Positions 1 to 10,700 of a stretch of 64,000 nt of DNA are shown here, in pieces. Under the pieces are notes generated by a model. The model searched no databases. It was given only the letters and a program-made list of their open reading frames with translations, and was not told where the DNA came from. The DNA comes from Mesorhabditis belari. Its lineage: Eukaryota > Nematoda > Chromadorea > Rhabditida > Rhabditidae. The stretch spans positions 4,631,001 through 4,695,000 of the forward strand of contig CAUEEP010000742.1 in NCBI GenBank assembly GCA_958450365.1, written 5' to 3'. Position 1 is the first letter of the stretch, and each line of letters begins with the position of its first letter. Both the position numbers and the translations under genes were made by a program.

Positions 1-3000
1 GGATTCTGTGGATCTTTTTTTCTATACAATATATTTTTTTTCTTCATTTCTTCATTTTTTTTCTTACCCAGTATGATACCATCTCTTCACATCAATCGCT
101 TCTTTTGTTTTCTCTTCGTCACCCCAATATCCTCTCATCACGTGATAGCCCCGAGTGACGAGTTCACCTTGTTCACCTGAAAGTTAATAAAGTAAAGAAA
201 TGAATGGCAAAGAGTTTAGAATCGGGAATTGAACCCTCGACCTTCTGCTTACCGAGCAGATGCTCTACCATTGAGCTCTAGTCTTCTTTACCCAAAAAGA
301 AATAGGAAAGACAAGGAAGAAGAAAGAGAGGGGAATACCCGGGCCTTCAGAACCTTCAAAACTTCAGGCTTCCACCCTACTTGAAAATCAGATCACGGGC
401 ATTAGTAATAAAGAGATAACACCCTCTGGAGTAAGGTTGTAGTGGTTGTAGGTTTGTAGTGTTTTGGTTGTAGTGTATTGGTTGGCACGGTTGCCCAGTA
501 AGCGAAAGGTCGCGGGTTCGAGTTTTTGCGGCGCACAAGTTTTTGATCCCTCGTTCCAAGTAAAGTAAAGAAATGAATGCTGAAGTATACAATTTTCAGC
601 GAATCTTTACTGACCTCTAGGCACTGGTAATCCCGATTGTTGATTGATGATTGCTGTCTAAAAATTTCGATACGGTATTCAGTCTTTAGTCGACTTTATG
701 CTTAAAACTCGCCTTTTTTTAGCACAGTTATCTTTTGATTACATTCACAACTGAAATCCGCGCCCCCACCTCAGAATGATCCATCGTATAACCGGAATTC
801 TTGATTCGATCTTGTGGTGTCTGTTGCAATGTAGCTGTTGTGATGACTGGCGATGCCTCTGTGCATCCATAAAGCACTTGAATTCTAAGTCAAACTCTTA
901 GTCAAATTCTTAAGTCAAATTTTTCTTTTTTTTTTCATTTACCTATGCATATTCAACTTTTCCAACATTCTTTCCATCAACGGCTTCGGGATTGGAGCGG
1001 CTGAGATGTAGCCTTAATTTGAGTGTACAAGACGAGCAAAAAAAAGTGTCAACTCGAAGATTCTGATAGAATAAATCAAAATTTGCATCTAAATCTTATA
1101 TTTAAAGGTGTTTCATTTCTGATTGCTTTTACTTTTAATGATTTTCACCTCCACTAACACTCGAAACATCAGTTTTCTCGAATTTCTCATGATTCAAAAT
1201 ATCAATGAACATCGTTGGAGTACCGTAGATAAATGTTGCTCTAATAGATCATGATTTTTATTTAGAAAATTTCCATAAATACTTTTCTTTTTCGATTGCA
1301 GGAAGAGCAGCTGCTGCACTGAAAGTCTCGCTTGGAAAGAGGAGAGTCTAGAAAATGATTACGCTAGAAAATGATGATACAAGTTGTAAACCAATTTGAT
1401 TCATATTTTTAACTTTTAAGTAAGCTATATTAATCTCTTTAAACATAACAGGGCAGTTATCTATTCTAGTGGAATTTTGCGTCAGTTTATATGCGCCCCT
1501 CCTTTTCCCATTAGAAGTCCAACTTTGAGCTCAAGTATCTTGGTGTTGGGTTGTTGAATTTATGAATTCTTGGTATCATTAGATGCACCAAGTCTTTTCA
1601 ATATAAATAGTCTAAAAACTATTTATATTGAACAGCTCAACACCAACGGGGTGCGTATAAAAGGAGCGCCCTTTGCCATTGGCAATCCAACTTTGAACTA
1701 AAATCTCTTGGTGTTGGGCTGTTCAATATAAATAGTTTTTATATGAATCGACAGAGAAAGGCTTGGCGCATCTAATGATACCAAGAATTCATAAATTCAA
1801 CAACCCAACACCAAGATACTTGAGCTCAAAGTTAGATTGCTAAAGGAGGGATGCGTATCAAATGTTTGACCCACTTGTGAATGAGCGACAGCAGTTAGCA
1901 AACCGGCTACACATCCAAACGCATGATAGAGGGGATTCGGCACACAAATAACTTCTCGCTAAACCTTTTTCTTTAAAACTTTTGAAATATTTTTCAATAT
2001 TTTCACCGTTTTGTCAAAGTTCGAATTTAGTCCAATGAAATTTGCATTGTTTAAAATACTGAAATGAGTCAAAGTGACAGCTTTTGGTGATCCAGTTGTA
2101 CCCTAAAACTTGAAAAGTTATTAAAATTTGAGAATTACAACTTACACTAGTAAATTGAACATTGAACGGATCATCGTAATTGATTTTTGACTGAATATCT
2201 TTTAGGAAACGATCCGCCTCCGATCCGGCTCCAGTTGAAAGATCTTCCAGGTTCCAAGCTCCACTAAAATCCTTTAAAAAGAAAAAGCAAACTTTTCTTT
2301 TTACTTGAACTTTTTGCTTTTATCATTTGGATCAAAGACAATCAAATGTTTGAGATTTGGAAGGAGATGGCTTTTGATCTGGAAATCTTTTGTTCTTTTG
2401 ATCTTTGATCTGATCTGATCTGAACTTTGATCTGATCTGATCTGAACTTTGATCTGATCTGATCTGATATTTGATCTGATCTGATCTGATCTTTGATCTG
2501 ATCTCATCTGATCTTCGATCTGATCTCATCTGATCTTTGATCTGATCTGATCTGATCTTTGATCTGGTTTTAAATCTTGCGAAAGCTTTAAACCTCTCCG
2601 TCTCCAGGCTTTCGATTCACCAATTCCGGGATGATCTCAGTCACCGATCTGAAATCTTTTTCTAGATTTTTATATAGTCTTTGTTAGAGCTTTCCTTTTA
2701 AAATATACCCATAATATTGTGAGTTCCGATAGCTCGATGGAGTCACCAAAGCTTTGACGCCAACTTTTTTCAACGCGTACTCTAACTCGGGCACTCGATA
2801 GAATGGATTCACGTTTACCTGAATTTGTTTTTGTTGTTGTTGTTGTTGTTGTTTTTGTTTTTGTTGTTGTTGTTGTTATTGTTGTTGTTTTTGTTTTTGT
2901 TGTTTTTGTTGTTATTCTTGGTGTATTTGTTTCATTGACTCACCAAAACGAAACCGGCTTGAGCACACGCGAAATGCGTCTGAATCCACTCATAATAGTT

Positions 3001-3506
3001 CGGTCCCCACATGCCGACTCGATCGCCCGGTCGAAGGCCGAGAGCGATCAGTGATGAGGCCAAGCGGTAGCTCTGACAGTGAATTGATAGCTTGCTGATA
3101 AGTTATATTGGTTGTAAATACTTTGAAATATAGTCAGAATTTTCACCCACCTCTTCATACAACTTCTCGTAGCTTTTCTTCACATTTTGCTTCGAAAAGA
3201 TGCAATATATTCGATCTGGGTTTTTCTCTGTACTTTTTCGAAATCGTTGCCCAATTGTTTCATTCAAAAATGGAATAGAAGAAGCCTAAAATAGTCAAAA
3301 AGTCTTTTTCTTTGTTTTTCTTATCACCTGGTGAACATAAGAGATTTTCTTTGCTCCAGAATATAAAAAATATGATCTGAAAAGGTAAGTAAAAAGAAAA
3401 ACTCTAAATTCTCGAGAGAAATTCTATTTTTGAAACAGTTTGAATCAATAAAATCAATAAAATCTACAGATTTTTATCTAAATTTTAATTGAACAAACCT
3501 TTTCAT
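1..3506 (-). CDS. ACSF2-like acyl-CoA synthetase, 3' end off the left edge
   Basis: AMP-forming medium-chain acyl-CoA synthetase: activates fatty acids with ATP and loads them on CoA, usually in mitochondria. Sixteen exons can be joined in one frame: 3506-3499, 3376-3328, 3285-3151, 3090-2944, 2818-2709, 2648-2594, 2378-2305, 2263-2146, 2102-2007, 1958-1875, 1347-1283, 1240-1149, 1000-943, 884-743, 657-615, 176-68; at least one more lies to the left. Seen: GDRVGMWGPNYYEW and VNVNPFYR (exons 4-5), the P-loop TSGTTGSPK (about residues 231-239), VPNPLYHAFG, ATFIYGTPTMFIDIL, YGCTEASP (adenylate-binding region), and GEQGELVTRGY, then GYWGDEEKTKEA. These follow the family order exactly and match ACSF2 better than other acyl-CoA synthetases. 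About 461 residues are present of a usual ~600. The start is uncertain, since exon 1 would hold only 8 coding bases, and no clear mitochondrial presequence is visible. It lies 1.2 kb downstream of AIFM3 on the same strand. Confidence 0.9.
218..288 (-). repeat. tRNA-Thr-like pseudogene or SINE head in ACSF2 intron 15
   Basis: Read on the minus strand this has box A (AGCTCAATGGTAGAGC), a perfect 5-bp anticodon stem TCTGC/GCAGA around loop TCGGTAA, and box B (GGGTTCAATTCCC). The loop gives anticodon GGT, which is unusual for eukaryotic Thr tRNAs, and position 33 is C instead of T. The acceptor stem does not pair and the outer T-stem is mismatched, so it is not a working tRNA. The flanking TAAAGTAAAGAAATGAATG recurs beside the next tRNA-like copy, which suggests a dispersed tRNA-derived element. 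Confidence 0.6.
466..535 (+). repeat. tRNA-like element (Thr-AGT-like) in ACSF2 intron 15
   Basis: Plus-strand tRNA resemblance: a GTGTATTGGTTGGCAC box A region, anticodon arm GTTGC-CCAGTAA-GCGAA, and box B GCGGGTTCGAG. The T-stem does not close (TTTTTGC follows), so it is degenerate. About 40 bases upstream the GGTTGTAGTG motif is repeated several times (431-480), a partial amplification of the 5' half like that at 22.8 kb. It is followed by AAGTAAAGAAATGAATG (565-581), shared with the copy at 190-206. Confidence 0.45.
1510..1845. mobile_element. Two MITE copies (42-bp TIR family) in ACSF2 intron 10
   Basis: Copies of a roughly 170-bp palindromic unit. The ends read GCCATTGGCAATCCAACTTT and its complement, and the interior carries CTTGGTGTTGGGTTGTTGAA and an ATTTATATTGAAcAGC segment. 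The second copy (about 1672-1845) is nearly complete; the first is truncated. Four more copies are in AIFM3 intron 1 (13.1-14.1 kb). No ORF; a non-autonomous DNA element is inferred. Confidence 0.75.
2399..2570. repeat. GATCT pentamer array in ACSF2 intron 6
   Basis: About 170 bases of GATCT repeats broken by TTT or AAC variants, wholly inside intron 6 (2593-2379). Apparent ORFs here are by-products of the pentamer. Confidence 0.9.
2824..2925. repeat. TTG trinucleotide repeat in ACSF2 intron 4
   Basis: About 100 bases of TTG with TTTTTG interruptions, lying in the intron between exons ending at 2944 and starting at 2818. On the coding strand this is a CAA tract immediately 5' of the acceptor. 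Confidence 0.9.
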
Positions 3507-4705
3507 TGAGCGATTAGTGATTGAGATGCAAAATGTTTAGGCTTCGAGGCTTCGAGGTTCGAGATCTTCGAGATCTTTTATATCGAACTAAAACCAAGAT
3601 CAGTGATCAAGTAAAAAGGAAAACTTGAAGAGAAGTTCTTTGAGCAATGAACAATTCGAAAAAGAGCTTTGATCTGTTTTGTTTAATAGATGCGAAAAGA
3701 GATCTCAAGGCTACACATTACACATCTCATTTTTTTTGATTTTTTGAGCGCTTTTTACCAATATAGGTAAATTTAGCACTCAACAAGACAAAATAGAATA
3801 CAAAAAACTTTAAAACTTCTCGATAGCATTTCTATCTTGCTAGAATTTCTAATCTTTTCTCGATTGAAATTCTATTTTTGAATTTATTGATTAATAAAAG
3901 AAGAGTTTTCTAAAAAATTATCTAAATTGACACTTTCAAGTGTGATCTTGTCAAAAAGAAAGCTAGAAAAATCGGTATTTATCGGTTATACAGTGGTCCA
4001 CAAAAGTATTGTCCCATTGCCATCCAAAAGTTTCTTTCATACGAAAATCTTGCAAAATAACGATATTCCCAAAAAGTGTAGGGTATTTTGCTTACCCATA
4101 ATACTCTACTTTTCAAGATTATAAGATTTATCCTTATATATTGCAGAAAAATTAAAGTATAAAACAAAAACAATAACAAAAACAATAACAAAAACAATAA
4201 CAATAACAAAAACAAAAACAAAAACAAAGTTACTTAACAAATAGCTCCACAAAAGTAATGTCCCATTGATGTTTTCATTGATTATTCTTTTTATTGGGAC
4301 AATACTTTTGTGGACCACTCCATAAACCCCATAAACAAGACAAATTATAAATAATTATGTGTAATTCAAGGGTTAAAGATGTTCAAGGCATACTTCTAGA
4401 CTAACTTACAATAGGCATAGCTAAAGTTGAACTACGAAAAACAGTAGTTTGATGCCAATTTTGTTGGTATAACCGATAGCGAAAAATCGATTTACGACAA
4501 GAAATTGCAGAAATTGGCATTTCCTGGGGTGATTGATCAGGCAACGGAAAAGAGATTCTCTTTTCATTTTTTTTCTTTAGTGTTTTCTCTGCCATTTCTC
4601 TCTCTTTTTTCAAAAAAGTGATATGAAAAACACGAGAAATCTTCATTTATTCGATTAGAAATTGATTTATTCGAAAAGTTTTTGATTTTTCTTTCTCATT
4701 ATTCT
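3507..4705. other. Intergenic region between AIFM3-like and ACSF2-like genes
   Basis: 1.2 kb between the two minus-strand genes. Apart from the Tc1-type MITE at 3991-4322 I see no coding segment. Same-strand order could reflect an operon later lengthened by insertion, but there is no direct evidence for that. Confidence 0.6.
3989..4324. mobile_element. Tc1/mariner-type MITE, about 330 bp
   Basis: Left end (TA)CAGTGGTCCACAAAAGTA, then TTGTCCCA; the right end is the inverse, TGGGACAATACTTTTGTGG followed by ACCACTCCA(TA). The TIRs are about 26 bp, and the CAGTG start next to TA is typical of Tc1-like elements. The interior has an AACAAAAACAAT array (4163-4230) and a second internal half-TIR near 4240-4265. 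No transposase ORF, so non-autonomous. Confidence 0.8.
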
Positions 4706-7700
4706 TTAAGAAGATCGCCAATCGATCCAGTGATCGGTGATGTTTTGCTCGACCTGAATAAATCATTTATTTAAGTTTTAAACAGAATTTGAGAGGTTTT
4801 TATTTTAATTTAAAGTTTGCAGTTTTTAAAACAAAACCTCTCTTCGTGTGACTTTGATTTTTCGGGCAAAAAGATCGATAAAATCGACAGCCGCATTCGA
4901 GGGACCAGCTGATGCGACACCAATCACAAAATCGTCTCTAAAAATCAGATTTTATATCTTTCAAGTATTCAAGTCTATCGAATTGATTTGAAAACTTTCA
5001 GCTAGAGAATTCTAGAGCTAGATTTCTCTGTCATATTGACTTTCTAGCCAAGTTTATAAGGTGTAAACTTGAGTTAAACATTACTCAAGCTAAAGTTAAC
5101 TAAAAGATTTTGTTTTTTTTGTTTTTTTCCTTAATCCCACTTGAAATAATATTTAGTGAACTCGAAATTCGCCAAATCCCCATGCAAAAGCGTGCCCAGG
5201 TAGTCTTCGTTGAAACCTGAACGACCTATAGACACACATTGCAACACTCATCCATTTTTTGAGGAAACCTGAGAATTTCAGCGATAACGCGTCGAAAAAG
5301 CGACCCCAAAAGAAGGGAATAATATCTTTTGTGCATTTTTGCTCCATCAATGAGTAAGCGGCGATTTGCCCTAAAACATAATGAAAAATGAATCAAATTC
5401 CTAGTAAACCATGTTTTTGGGCCACTTGAAAGTGCTCGATGTGTGCATCGGGGATGTTCCAAAGAGCGAGCGGGAATTGAGTCATATCACCGCCGGCCCA
5501 GATCTGAAGAATGGCTGTTAACAATTAGGTAACAGCTAGTCAGGCTAGTCAGGCATTAAGCTAGTCAGGCTGAAGTTTCAAGTTTCAAGTTTCAAATTTC
5601 AGGTGTGTTGATTCAATGAATTTTACGATTGAGCAAAATCTCACGTTCTCCTCAACTCGCATCTCTTCATCAACAATTAAGTAGCCGTTATTCGAGACGG
5701 GGAAACCGGATGTTTGCAAAATGTCTGTATCTGGATGAACTCCTAAATTTGATTAGTGCTTGATTAGTGAAATAAAAGATTCTGAAATAATTTTGTAAAG
5801 AAAATATCTGTCGATTCTTTTTTTGCCATTAACAATTTAAGGTTTTTCATATTTTTCTCAGCATCAACCCTTCAATTTTGATTATTTTGATTATCATTCG
5901 ATGCAAAATCAAATTTCCCATCTAATGATACTAAAATTAACTCAAATTCATACAGAGACAAAGGCAAAAGGCAAAGGATTAAGTCGCCGGACATAATGGA
6001 GAGTTTTTAGCCAACAACTTTGCATGAATATTACATTTTATCTACAGTGGCGGACAATTAAATAGAACCGAGGGAATTATTTCGTGTCTTCTCTCTCGTG
6101 CATTATTTTAACTTACTTTCAAAAGTAAAGTAAAATATAGTTCAATATACATCTATTAAACAGTTTTCGAGTTTTCTGAAAAAACTTTGAGGCACTTAAA
6201 AATGCAAGAAAATAAAAGTATAGTTTTACAACTTTTTCCTGAGGCGTTTTAGAGCATGATAATGTTCAGCAAAAAGATTCTCCGTATTCGATTTAGTGGG
6301 AATAAGCTTTTAGTTTGTGGAAATTCGTTGAAATTTAAGGGTTTTCGGGCATCTGAAAGTGCTCAAAAAGGGTCAAAAAAGAGAAAAAACGGCAAAATAG
6401 CCAAAAATCGTCGTTTTTGAGCACTTTCAGATGCCCGAAAACCCTTAAATTTCAACGAATTTCCACAAACTAAAAGCTTATTCCCACTAAATCGAATACG
6501 GAGAATCTTTTTGCTGAACATTATCATGCTCTAAAACGCCTCAGGAAAAAGTTGTAAAACTATACTTTTATTTTCATGCATTTTTAAGTGCCTCAAAGTT
6601 TTTTCAGAAAACTCGAAAACTGTTTAATAGATGTATATTGAACTATATTTTACTTTACTTTTGAAAGTAAGTTAAAATAATGCACGAGAGAGAAGACACG
6701 AAATAATTCCCTCGGTTCTATTTAATTGTCCGCCACTGTATATATATATAGATAATTTATTTAGGACCTGAGAATAAAGTGCGCTAGATTTAAGATTTAA
6801 TACACATCAATTCATACACATAACACGAAAAGGGCCGCCAAAAAAGCAACACGATATAATGTATGTAACGGATAGCACAGATAACGCCAAAGAATCTACT
6901 AGAGCTTCAAGATCAACATCATCTACAGATAATGTATGTAATCTATGGATAGCACAGATAGTGTCAAGAATCCACTAGAGCTTCAAGATCAACACCATCG
7001 ACAGATAATTTAAAGATTTCGAGACTATTGGACTCTCTCGAAACTCTGGGGAGTCGATTCCAAATTCTGACAGTTCTTATTGGAAAAGTGTTAGACACGA
7101 ATTGATTGGAGGTGACTGGAATTTCTAAAATAAAGTTCTTTCATCTCTTTCTTTCTAAAATAAAGTTCTTTGATCTTTCAATGAAATTCTCTCCTTGAAT
7201 CAACCGTGGGATTAATTCTGGCAGTTCTTATTGGAAAAAAGTTACCGTATTTTCTGTAATAGTAGTGCAGTCTTTAATCGTAGTGCAGGCTGGAGGAGGG
7301 GGGGCGAAAAAAATAGTAGTGCGCAAAAAATAGTAGTGCGCATTACAGAAAATACGGTATACACAAACTTATTGGAGGTGACTGGAATTTCTAAAACGAA
7401 AGAACGAAACTCCTTGAACTAACCGTGGGATTAACTTTGATTAAATCTCGAAAAAGAGCGATATTTTACCCTTTACAATTTTGAAAAATTCTACTAAATC
7501 CGTGACCATTTTTAATTTCGAGTTCATTTTCGTATCATTCGATGCGCAATTTTATTCCGCATCAAATGATAATCAAAATAGACAAAATCGTAGGGTTTTT
7601 GCTGAGAAAAACATTAAAAACCTTAAAAGAACTGATCGATGTTTTTGTTACAACTCTATCAACATTTACCAATTCCAACCACCACGCAGTCAGCTGGTAA

Positions 7701-10700
7701 AATCTCTCCATCAACCAGATGCACGGCTTCCACCTGAAAATGAAAATGAAAACGAAAATTTCACATATTTTGAACAGTTTATATGGTCGCGTCCGTTTCC
7801 TTCCTATTTGCGTTTCTATTTTGCAATTATTCGCGTTTTTTTTTGGTCTGCCGGGAACTTTGTTGTTTCATTTTTGATGCGCATGCTGTTTTTGTAATGG
7901 GTATTGTTGCATTTCGGTTTTGTACTAATAAACAGTAACGTTATAAATTCACTTTACTTTATGCTACCCTTCAGGTTTTAAATCCTGTTTAGATAACTGG
8001 TTTAACATTGTAGAAAGACTGTTCTACTAACATTTGTGTCACCATCGACGTAGTATCAATCCGATCTGTACTCTTCTCAAGAGTATTAATCTATTGTTGG
8101 ATACTACGTGTTCTTGTTACGTTGTAAGCGCTTTTGGGGGGAAACCCTTTTAACCTTTTGTGCTATTCGGTCATTCTTAAGCAGAATCATCCTCGTTGAT
8201 AAGGTTAAAGCGGTTCGCATCCCAAACTATATAAGGCAATGTATAGAATTCTACTGTGAATATTTAATAAAACATTGTAAGCAGCTGAAACATTGTAAAA
8301 CATTGTAAACATTGTGAATATTTAACATTGTAAGCAGCTGAAACAACTCACCGCTCCCATCTCACTCCCACTCAAGTACTCGATTCGACCACGTGTGATA
8401 ACTCGAATTCCTTTTCGATCAAAATACTAAACTCTTCTATAAGATTAGCTTCATCAACTGTTTAATAAGTATTTGAAATTACCATTCTTTCCATTCTTTT
8501 CTCTGTTTTTTTTACCTTTCTCAACGCTGCACCCACATCTCTCCCAAAAGCTGGCAATGGTTCTTCGGTGGTGCAAACGACGGTCACCGATTCAGCCACT
8601 CCCACCAAAACACTTGCTGCCTCCATTCCTAATATACTTTCTAGTATTCTAAAGTTTCCTAATTCTAATTTCTAATCTTCCTAACCAGTTAATTAATTGC
8701 ACAAACCAATAAACGATCCACCGATGCAGACGACGTTAGCTCCTTTTGCACGATTCCATAAATGAACCGAATCTTGCATCTAAAAGATAAATTTTAAAGT
8801 TTAATATTTAAAAATATTGGGTTGATGAATTGAAAACTGCGGGACTTTGAACTAAAATTTATTGAACATGAGACAAGTCAAATCGGGCTTAGGGTCACTT
8901 TCGGGTTTCTCGCCTGGCCCCACCCATTGACACTTCCTCTGAAAGTTCACAGATAAAACCCATTTCTCATCTCCTATCACAATTCGAGAAAGAAAAAGAT
9001 TTCCTTTTGTATTGTGAGAGATGGACGGCACTGATCGAGGCGCCACTTCTGGGGGTTATTGAGGTCATGGGGCACCCAAGCCCCAAGTTTCGATTTAAAT
9101 CCAAGGGTATGAAGGTGACTTAGCACTGTAGCATGATCAACCCCTAACTCATCTCCCAATTCACGCAATGATATCCGATGGTCGTTGGTAATGAGTTCGA
9201 GTAATTTGGAATCATCCAGTTGGGGTGCCGCTCCACGGCCCTCTGCATCTTTCAAAGATTTGTCCCCAGATCGAAACTTGGCAAACCATACTCGACACGT
9301 TCTTTCGGAAGGTGAGTCCTCCCCATATATCTTTTTAATATTAGCAGCTGCCAAGCCTGCACTGTGCTCTTGTAGGAACTCATGAAGCATGGCGAACATG
9401 GCGAACATGGCGAATATGTCCCGGTGGCAGTTTGTCGAGTGCAATAGAAGAAGTGAAGAAAAATAAAAAAATGGAAGCATAATTTTTTCGCAATAATTTA
9501 AGGAAATGTTGAAATAACCAAACCCCCTTTCAGCTGGTTTAATGCTGTTGTTTTTTATCTACGAGTCCCGTGAAATAGCCCGCAGTTTTCAATTCACCAA
9601 TCCAATACGTTGTTTTTGCATATTTGCCTGCAAAAATGCCATCTTTTTGCATGCTTACCGTTCTTAAATAACAGATATTTGCCAGTTTCCCGCCAGGAAC
9701 ACTCAATTTTCGTGGCACACATCCCATCGCAATGAAAAGCTTCGAATAGTACATACAACTACTGTTTGACAGGACAAGTGTTTTATTCTTTGGATTGATG
9801 TAGAGAACCTGGAAAGAATGTCCGGCTGACTCTTCCTCTCCGTCACTCACCCTCGTATTTGTTCTCACTTCGACATTCATCCGGCTATACCATTCCTCAT
9901 CATGTAACCGCCCTTCCGTTGCATTTGCTATATATTTCTGAAATTTTAAACTTCTAAAGATCTTCTCTATAACATCAAAAAAACCTTATTCAACATTGTT
10001 CGGTCATATGGAAGCTCGAATTCCTGTGTGATCATCTCAATTTTCTTTGTACAACCGAGTTTTCTCAAAGTTTCCACGAAAGTCAAACCAGCAGGTCCTA
10101 AATGTTTGAGGTTTTAAAAGATATCTTTAGATATTAATATCTAACCAGTTCCAATAACAATGATTGTTTGCTGTAGAGGTGAGTTCGATGATGACGGGAT
10201 CGCTGCAGTCCAATCGGTTGATGCAAGAGAGTGGAGACTGCTCTCTCGTGTCTCCACCACCACATAGTTGCCTCGTTGGAAGACCTGGAGATATTTCTAT
10301 GTATGCAAGGTTAGCTAAAGTATAAGATTAGTTGAGAAGACTTGGAAGAGTCTTTGCTCTAGAACTCTAGAACACTCTAGAACAATCTTGTTATGTAAAA
10401 CGTTTGAGAGCTTTAAAAAGGGTGATAACTTTTGTCAATTTTTGATTGAAGATTGCTTCTAAAATATTGGGTTGGGGAGAACTTTAAATACACGTTTAAA
10501 GCTCTTAAAATTTACTAAATGGAACATAATTAGCATCAATAGAAAGGTTGACTAATTCTCTACAAAATGGCATTTAAAAGAGAACTCAAACAGCGCCTCA
10601 GCTCAACAAAAGGCCTTTTTTCACAAAAATTATAAACTGTCATCTAGAGAAATCGGCTTAAGTGATCTTGCTGAAAATTTGGCAATTGATAAAATTGAAT

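Noticed and set aside
1..60. Further ACSF2 exon at the left edge
   Set aside because: Possible acceptors near 15-25 on the minus strand do not give the expected Asp after TG; sequence is too short to decide.
121..160. Frameshift in ACSF2 exon 16
   Set aside because: An apparent shift came from misreading; the frame GYHVMRGYWGDEEKTKEA is continuous.
218..288. Functional tRNA-Thr(GGT)
   Set aside because: Position 33 is C, the acceptor stem does not pair and the T-stem is mismatched.
7481..7897. 138-codon plus-strand frame
   Set aside because: It overlaps AIFM3 exon 10 on the opposite strand and has no features of its own.
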